Below are positions 58,638-64,000 of a stretch of 64,000 bases of DNA, one piece after another. Position 1 is the stretch's first letter; the number at the start of each line of letters is the position of its first letter. The notes beneath the pieces are model-generated. The model was not told the DNA's origin. It did not search any database and saw only the letters and a list, made by a program, of their open reading frames with translations. The position numbers and the translations under genes were made by a program. Origin of the DNA: Hemileia vastatrix (Eukaryota; Basidiomycota; Pucciniomycetes; Pucciniales; Zaghouaniaceae); assembly GCA_030280995.1 (NCBI GenBank), contig JASXTE010000002.1, positions 24,463,683 to 24,527,682 on the forward strand, in the 5' to 3' direction.

Positions 58638-59765
58638 TGTCAACTTGTATATCCCCAGGACTGAGTGAAAAGTGCTTATAAGTTATGTTAAACACATGAA
58701 CTATACATGGGAACAATAAATGAGAGTACACAAACAGTATACATAAGTAAAATTATGATAATACACAAAAAATGCCATTATAACATCTTATATACACGCA
58801 TATATCCACCTTTTATAAGTCTTATGTACTTAATATTAAGTTGGAATATGTTAGGGTAATCTTAAGAACCTTAAGTATAAGGCTACATAATTTTTAAGTA
58901 CACTTAAAGCTGTTATATTCATTGTTTTACACAAAAAACAAGGAATGCGCTTTATTTCACTTAAAAGTTGACTATATGCGCTATAAAATTGAGAATATCA
59001 AAATTGCGCTTTGACAGATCAATTGGGCTCATTTAGAACTATTGATTTGGCTATTTAAATGCATAAAAATAACTGTCAGCCTGTATATCTCCAGGACTGA
59101 GTAAAAAGTGATTATAAGTTATGTTAAACACATGAACTATACATGGGAACAATAAATAAGAGTACACAAATAGTATACATAAGTAAAATTATGATAATAC
59201 ACAAAAAATGCCATTATAACACCTTATATACACGCATATATCCACCTTTTATAGGTCTTATGTACTTAATATTAAGTTGGAATATGTTAGGGTAATCTTA
59301 AGAACCTTAAGTATAAGGCTACATAATTTTTAAGTACACATAAAGCTGTTATATTCATTGTTTTATGCAAAAAACAAGAAATGCGCTTTATTTCACTTAA
59401 AAGTTGACTATATGCGCTATAAAATTGAGAATATCAAAATTGCGCTTTGACAGATCAGTTGGGCTCAATTAGAACTATTGATTTGGCTATTTAAATGCAT
59501 AAAAATAACACTTTTCAAATTTGGTGTTTTTTATGCATGAAATGGCTATAGTATCTGAATTATACAATCTAATTTTCTACCAACTACTAAAATTGTAAGC
59601 AATATATAATAATAGTGAGAATTATATTACTGAGACCTTTATACTTGATTATATTTTATAATTTAGTGGATTAAAACTACAGTATTCATATAGGACCATT
59701 AAAATCTTCTAGACAACTGATTATTCAAGCTAGTTCACGTCCTTGAACTTGACCTTAGCCTGACA
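58638..59765 (+). repeat. 5' LTR of C with a 436-bp tandem duplication
   Basis: 58638-59073 and 59074-59509 are two near-identical 436-bp copies of the LTR start (TGTCA(A/G)CYTGTATATC to AAAAATAAC). The remainder to CTGACA lacks about 800 bp present in the solo LTR at 46918-48417, including its TATA box. Confidence 0.93.
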
Positions 59766-59785
59766 ATTGGGGGCCTTTCCTCAAG
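59766..59785 (+). promoter_or_regulatory. Putative primer binding site of C
   Basis: ATTGGGGGCCTTTCCTCAAG directly after the LTR; TGG begins two bases inside. The CCTTTCC box is shared with B2 and B3. Confidence 0.6.
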
Positions 59786-60349
59786 AATTCTGTTATAATC
59801 CAGTAAGTGAAATTTTCAAAGAAGGTACACGTAAATAATATCCCTATAGAAATATTTGGATAATTACAGCAGGTTGGGGTCACTTATATAGTGATTTCAG
59901 AAAAAGAAGCCCTGTTATATAATAAAATTGTGATATTGAATCATCAATTGTACTACTAATTTAACATATAATTGTTCTTAGTGGTAGTCTGTCAATAGAC
60001 CAATTAAATTTGTGATCTTTGCAGATGATAACCAATTAAACTGATTAATTGTTTTCTTTTTACAGGACTCTTAATCCCTTTTTATTGGTTTGTAAAATTC
60101 ATTTAATATTTGGAAAGAATCTTACTAACAAATTTTCTTTTTTAAATATAAATACACGGCTACATATTGTAGACCAGTTAAATCAAGTGACCACATAAAA
60201 GCATATTTGACTTTTGGCACTTAAAGATTCACTTCATACTAATAAGTAAGCAATAAAATTGTCTTCAGTGGTATTAATAAATACAGATTAAACTCTTTTT
60301 TGAAGTTTTTCATATCTAAACTTTCAATTCTCTAAAATTCCACGTAAAA
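59786..60349 (+). other. C leader
   Basis: About 560 bp, AT-rich, no gene. The clear CAGTTGA/TCCTGAT array of B1 and B3 is not seen here. Confidence 0.5.
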
Positions 60350-60889
60350 ATGTGTGACAACAATGACATTGTAAGTAATAAGGCAAAACCTTATAACTTA
60401 AGAACTAGAGCTGAAAGACCTGTTACAGGAAATCCAAATGAAGGGTCAAGAATCACCAGTAACAATAAACAACACCCCACCAATGTCCATGGAGGAAAAG
60501 GAAAACTCTTAAAACAAATGTCAATAAAGAAGTCCAAAAACACCTTACAAGAGCAAATTCACTCCCTCTCAACCCTACTGAATACACTAACAATAAGAGT
60601 GAACAATATGTTAGACCAGATCAACAATCTGGAGAAAAGGGCGGCACAGGGCTTTATAGAAGTCAACCAGGCTCTAGTGGATATAAGGTCTCATCAACAA
60701 CCAGTGGCACCAAATACCACAGCAACACCTCCAGTCCCAGAAGAGGACCAAAAGATAACTGTAAGCAAATGGAAGTGGGATCGGTATTCCCAAAAATACA
60801 ACAGTCCTCCTCAAAAGGGATCCAGCAGTCACCCTTACAGGGGAAAGCCAAGGAGAGGCAGGGGAAATGGAATAAGACCGTGGTAAGTC
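60350..60889 (+). CDS. C gag N-terminal frame ('ORF0')
   Basis: 178 residues from the ATG at 60350. PYNLRTRAER near the start, a coiled coil (LSTLLNTLTIRVNNMLDQI), KITVSKWKWDRYSQKY, then SSHPYRGKPRRGRG and a terminal PW before TAA at 60887. The KWxWD, HPYxG and PW-stop features match the alternative-frame segments of B1-B3. Here this frame is open from its own ATG without splicing. GTAAGT at 60371 and TTACAG at 60428 again mark a 58-bp segment, but removing it would close the frame, so it is probably retained in this copy. It overlaps the next gag frame (from 60769). Confidence 0.75.
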
Positions 60890-62727
60890 AGCCATCTTCT
60901 CAAGATCAATTATATAATCCTAACAATGAATTACTTATAGGTAATGAAATTGATAGAGAGTTATTGGATATAATTGATAAGGATTTAAAAAATTATTCAT
61001 TTGAAAATAACATGTTAGACTTGTCATTAAATGAGGACAATGTACATAGTTTTATTGATCACCAGGAAAATACTATTAATATAAAAATGGAATCAAATGA
61101 ATTAAAAATTGACCCTGATGATAAATCTTCTGAATTGGAAACAGAAAAAATTGAATATTTTCTAAAATAAAATCCAATGGAATCAAAAATAATTAGTAAA
61201 TTATTATTAAGAATTGAAAAATTGGAAGAATTCTCTAGAGAGTCCAGCAAAAATACGGAAAGTGTATTATTAAACATCACACAATCATTGAGTACAACAG
61301 CCAATAAGTTAAAAGTTATTGAGAATTCAAATAATGAATTGATCAATGAAAACAAAAGATTAAATTCTGAGATTAAAAATTTAGAAATTAAATTAGAACA
61401 TTCTCAGAATATTATGGCCACCATAGAGGGACGTGTAAAATTGTCTTTTTCAAATGTAAATGATACCTTAACTCATGTACCTGTGATAAAAGATAGGTTA
61501 CAAAGAGTAGAAATTGAAGTATTTAACATTTTGAAAAATACTGAAACAATAAAGGATAATACCTCTTATGTAGGAAGAGTACCAGTTTTTATGAAACACT
61601 TTGATGATAAACCAATGATGGAACATGAACATAGTGTCATGGGCTTTGAGAATATAAAATCAGTAAAAGATGAAATAAATGATCATCTTTCTAAAGTAAG
61701 TGAATTACTCAATATTCCTCAGATTAGGGAAGCAAAAACTAGCCAAAAGAACTGGCCTAAGTTAGATCAGTACCCTTCTTTTGACGGGGATTCAAAATCT
61801 GATTGGCAACAATTCATACAAAGAATTGATAACTTAAAATTTTCATACAAACTACCTGATGAAGAAATTACTTCAAAGTTAATATCTTTATTTACAGATG
61901 TGGCCTTATTATGGTTTGAATCTGTATTGAGTGAGGGAATTAATTACTCCTGGAATGAATGGAAGGCACTAATTGAAAGGCAATTTGGTGGCCCAAAATT
62001 TAGAATCACTCAACAAAGATTGTATGAAAAGGCCAGATATAATCCAAATGCTGGAGATAAACCTATGGTCTTCTTAATGAATTTAATAAAAATCATGAAA
62101 GCTATGGATCCAAAAATGGATTATGAAGAGTGGAAGGAAAAAATAATATACAAGTTGCCTATATCAGTTAGAGACATTATTGTAGCTAGAACTGAAACTA
62201 TCAGAGATACCTCTGGATTCATTAATATATGCAATGAGATATTATTAAACCACAAGTATGAAACCAAGTATAGTAATTACAGACAAAGTGTTGACGTGGT
62301 AAAACCTACTACAAGTAAGTTACCAGTGGAAAAGAAAAAACCTTCAGCTCCCCTTGTCCCTAAGAGACAAGAAAATAACACTTGTTACAAATGTAATGAA
62401 CCTTGGGTTAAGGGTCACACGTGTAAGAAGAGAATAAATGTTATTGAAACCTCACAGAATTCTGAACCTAGTAATCATGAAGATGAGAATGTGGAATCTA
62501 GTGAGGATTGCAAAAGTAACATATCTTACAGTGATGATGAAAATGAGATATTTGTATTAGAACAGGATATAATGTTCCTGAATGATGCTATACCTCATAC
62601 AGACACATCTTTAACTTCCATAGAGGAAGCTGAAATAATTAAAGATGTATCTCATGATACTTACAAAATAACACCTATCAGAGCACCTATTATCATATTT
62701 GTGAAAAGAAATGAATGCCATTCTTGA
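60769..62727 (+). pseudogene. gag: C gag body with capsid and zinc knuckle
   Basis: The frame contains an ATG at 60769, but the conserved part starts about 60941 (NEIDRELLDIIDKD). A TAA at 61168-61170 interrupts it, and it continues from 61177. Next come a coiled coil, then the capsid domain (WPKLDQYPSFDGDSKSDWQ, WNEWKALIERQFGG, FRITQQRLYEKARY), the knuckle CYKCNEPWVKGHTC with its histidine, and an acidic linker. A frameshift just before 62711 separates it from the protease. By comparison with B2, gag and pol originally shared one frame. Confidence 0.88.
60883..60940 (+). other. Putative intron 2 of C gag (58 bp)
   Basis: GTAAGT to CTTATAG, with CCTAAC as branch-site candidate, followed by GTAAT. 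Exactly the length found in B1, B2 and B3. Confidence 0.5.
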
Positions 62728-64000
62728 CACTGGGGCTGCAGGTAGTGTAGTTTCAATTAATACATTAATGAAACTTGATAGTAAGTACCAGGAAAAACTA
62801 GAACCTGTTCAGACAAAGAACTGGAGGGGTTTTGGTTCAGTATTAAATCCAATTGGCAAATACAAAACTGCTGTATTCTTTAAATATAATAATGGATATG
62901 TAAGAGCAGTTTGTGAATTTGTAGTAATGGATAATAATAATTGTAGTGATTGGTTTATTATTGGCAATGATTTATTGACAAAATTTGGAATTAAACTAGA
63001 TCCTGCAAACAGTTGTTTCACCATAGGAGTGAATGGTAAGAGAAAATTCAAGATATGTTCTGAAAATTCAGTGTATGCCGTTTCTCCTAGAGAAGAACAA
63101 CTACAAGGTGGAAGAACCACCAATGAAGTGGTTGAATTGGAAAATGAAATCCAAAAGGCCTCTTTCAGTCCTCAACTCTCAAAAATTGAAGAAGAAGATA
63201 TTTTGAGATTGATTAAATCATATCCTATGGCATTTGCTCATGGTTCAAATGAACTAGGATTGGTCAAAGATCATGAGATGAAAATCTCTCTAAGCTGTGA
63301 TTTGGATAATATTCCTGGCAGCTTAAAAAAGAAACCTTACCCAGCATCTCCTGCAAAAAGGAAAGATATTGAAGACAATATAAAATTGTTGTTGGAAATG
63401 GGTATTGTTGAAAAAGTGGACACAAAACCTAAGTATTGTGTCATTTCACCAGTATTAATGTCTTATGAAAAAGATAAGGCAAGATTATGCGGTGATTATA
63501 GAGCTCTGAATACATACACAGTAGATGATATTTACCCTCTACAAAGGATAGCTTCTATCCATGCTACTTTACAAGGAGCAAAATATATTTCCTGTCTGGA
63601 TGGGAACAAGGGTTACCACCAGATTCCTGTGGAAAGAAATTCTCAAAATTACTTATTAATAACCACACATATGGGTATATATAAGTATGTGAGAATGCCA
63701 TTTGGCCCAAAGAATGCGCCTTCAGTCTTCCAAAAATTGATGGATAGTTTCTTTCATAAGGAAATGGTTGAAGGATGGCTATTGGTCTATATTGATGACA
63801 TCATAGTGTTTTCAAAAACATATGATGAACATTTAAATCACCTGAAAAGAGTCTTTCAAAAAATGGATGAAATTAATATGACTATTGCATTAAAGAAATG
63901 TAAATTTGGATTTCAATCCTTGAAAGTACTTGGACATGTTGTGTCTGGATTACAAATTTGTGTTGACCAGAATAAGGTGGCAGCAATTAAAAACATTGGA
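62711..64000 (+). CDS. pol: C pol: protease and reverse transcriptase, open at window end
   Basis: 430 codons without a stop, in the frame after the gag frameshift. It starts AILDTGAAGSVVS (aspartic protease active site, DTGA here against DSGA in B). The reverse transcriptase follows with CGDYRALNTY, CLDGNKGYHQIPVERNS, MPFGPKNAPSVFQ and the active-site YIDDIIVFS, then LKVLGHVVSGLQ of the thumb region. RNase H and integrase lie beyond 64000. This is the best preserved pol of the window. Confidence 0.92.
   Translation, partial: MNAILDTGAAGSVVSINTLMKLDSKYQEKLEPVQTKNWRGFGSVLNPIGKYKTAVFFKYNNGYVRAVCEFVVMDNNNCSDWFIIGNDLLTKFGIKLDPANSCFTIGVNGKRKFKICSENSVYAVSPREEQLQGGRTTNEVVELENEIQKASFSPQLSKIEEEDILRLIKSYPMAFAHGSNELGLVKDHEMKISLSCDLDNIPGSLKKKPYPASPAKRKDIEDNIKLLLEMGIVEKVDTKPKYCVISPVLMSYEKDKARLCGDYRALNTYTVDDIYPLQRIASIHATLQGAKYISCLDGNKGYHQIPVERNSQNYLLITTHMGIYKYVRMPFGPKNAPSVFQKLMDSFFHKEMVEGWLLVYIDDIIVFSKTYDEHLNHLKRVFQKMDEINMTIALKKCKFGFQSLKVLGHVVSGLQICVDQNKVAAIKNIG

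Larger units (their letters stand above)
58638..64000 (+). mobile_element. Chromovirus-like family C element, 5' part
   Basis: 5' LTR 58638-59765, primer site, leader, gag and the start of pol through reverse transcriptase; it leaves the window at 64000. Gag and pol are related to family B. The LTR type matches the solo LTR at 46918. It is inserted in the B-type LTR B5. Confidence 0.93.

Noticed and set aside
60371..60428. Functional intron 1 in C gag
   Set aside because: Splice-like ends and 58-bp length are present, but removal would close the reading frame after about 27 codons, whereas the unspliced frame is open for 178.

Overview
The window is AT-rich eukaryotic DNA that looks like a fungal genome and is built almost entirely of nested transposable elements. 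A rust fungus (Pucciniales) with a large, repeat-filled genome is the best guess. The basis is inference: Ty3-type gag/pol genes of basidiomycete style, 58-75 bp introns with CTAAY branch sites, a Tet-like 2OG-Fe(II) oxygenase carried inside a DNA transposon, a Harbinger-type Myb/SANT partner gene, and one short single-exon secreted protein. I saw no tRNA, rRNA, CRISPR array, bacterial operon or clear housekeeping gene.

Layout. Positions 1-5770 hold a Ty3-like element on the minus strand (family A, copy A1) inserted into the gag of a chromodomain element (family B, copy B1, 5771-8699). Positions 8700-11068 are repeat-rich filler. Positions 11069-35931 are best explained as one DNA transposon ('Y'): its ends start CACCAC, carry a palindrome centred on GCTAGC, and are flanked by ATT on both sides. 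Y consists mainly of a 606-bp satellite in which each unit carries a ~46-bp palindrome. Inside Y lie a 447-bp MITE (15845-16291), a complete chromovirus B2 (17757-33223, minus strand, 1229-bp LTRs, target duplication CTTTG) and a solo LTR (33911-35089, duplication TTTAG). B2's own 3' LTR is split by a 6118-bp Harbinger-like transposon (18584-24701, duplication TAATA) with decayed transposase and Myb genes plus the oxygenase-like gene.

Positions 35932-36904 hold a 23-bp minisatellite and unassigned DNA. A second family A copy (A2, 36905-39900, truncated) sits in the 5' LTR of a third chromovirus (B3, 39901-49362, plus strand, heavily decayed), which is itself split by a 1500-bp solo LTR (46918-48417, duplication CTTAT). 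Positions 49363-52588 are the only gene-like island, with a signal-peptide protein on the minus strand (49953-50270) and a hairpin-rich MITE. From 52589 a B-type LTR is interrupted by two MITEs; one of these is split by a second CACCAC element ('X', 53154-57776). A fourth retrotransposon (family C, plus strand) starts at 58638 and runs off the window at 64000 with an open pol frame.

How the parts relate. The retroelements supply gag, protease, reverse transcriptase, RNase H and integrase; nearly all copies carry stops or frameshifts. The Harbinger-like element would have been the source that mobilised the short MITEs sharing its ends. X and Y share an end architecture but encode no visible transposase, so they would depend on an enzyme encoded elsewhere. 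All four B/C gag regions share an alternative-frame reading frame bordered by 58-64 bp intron-like segments, which suggests the real Gag is assembled by splicing.
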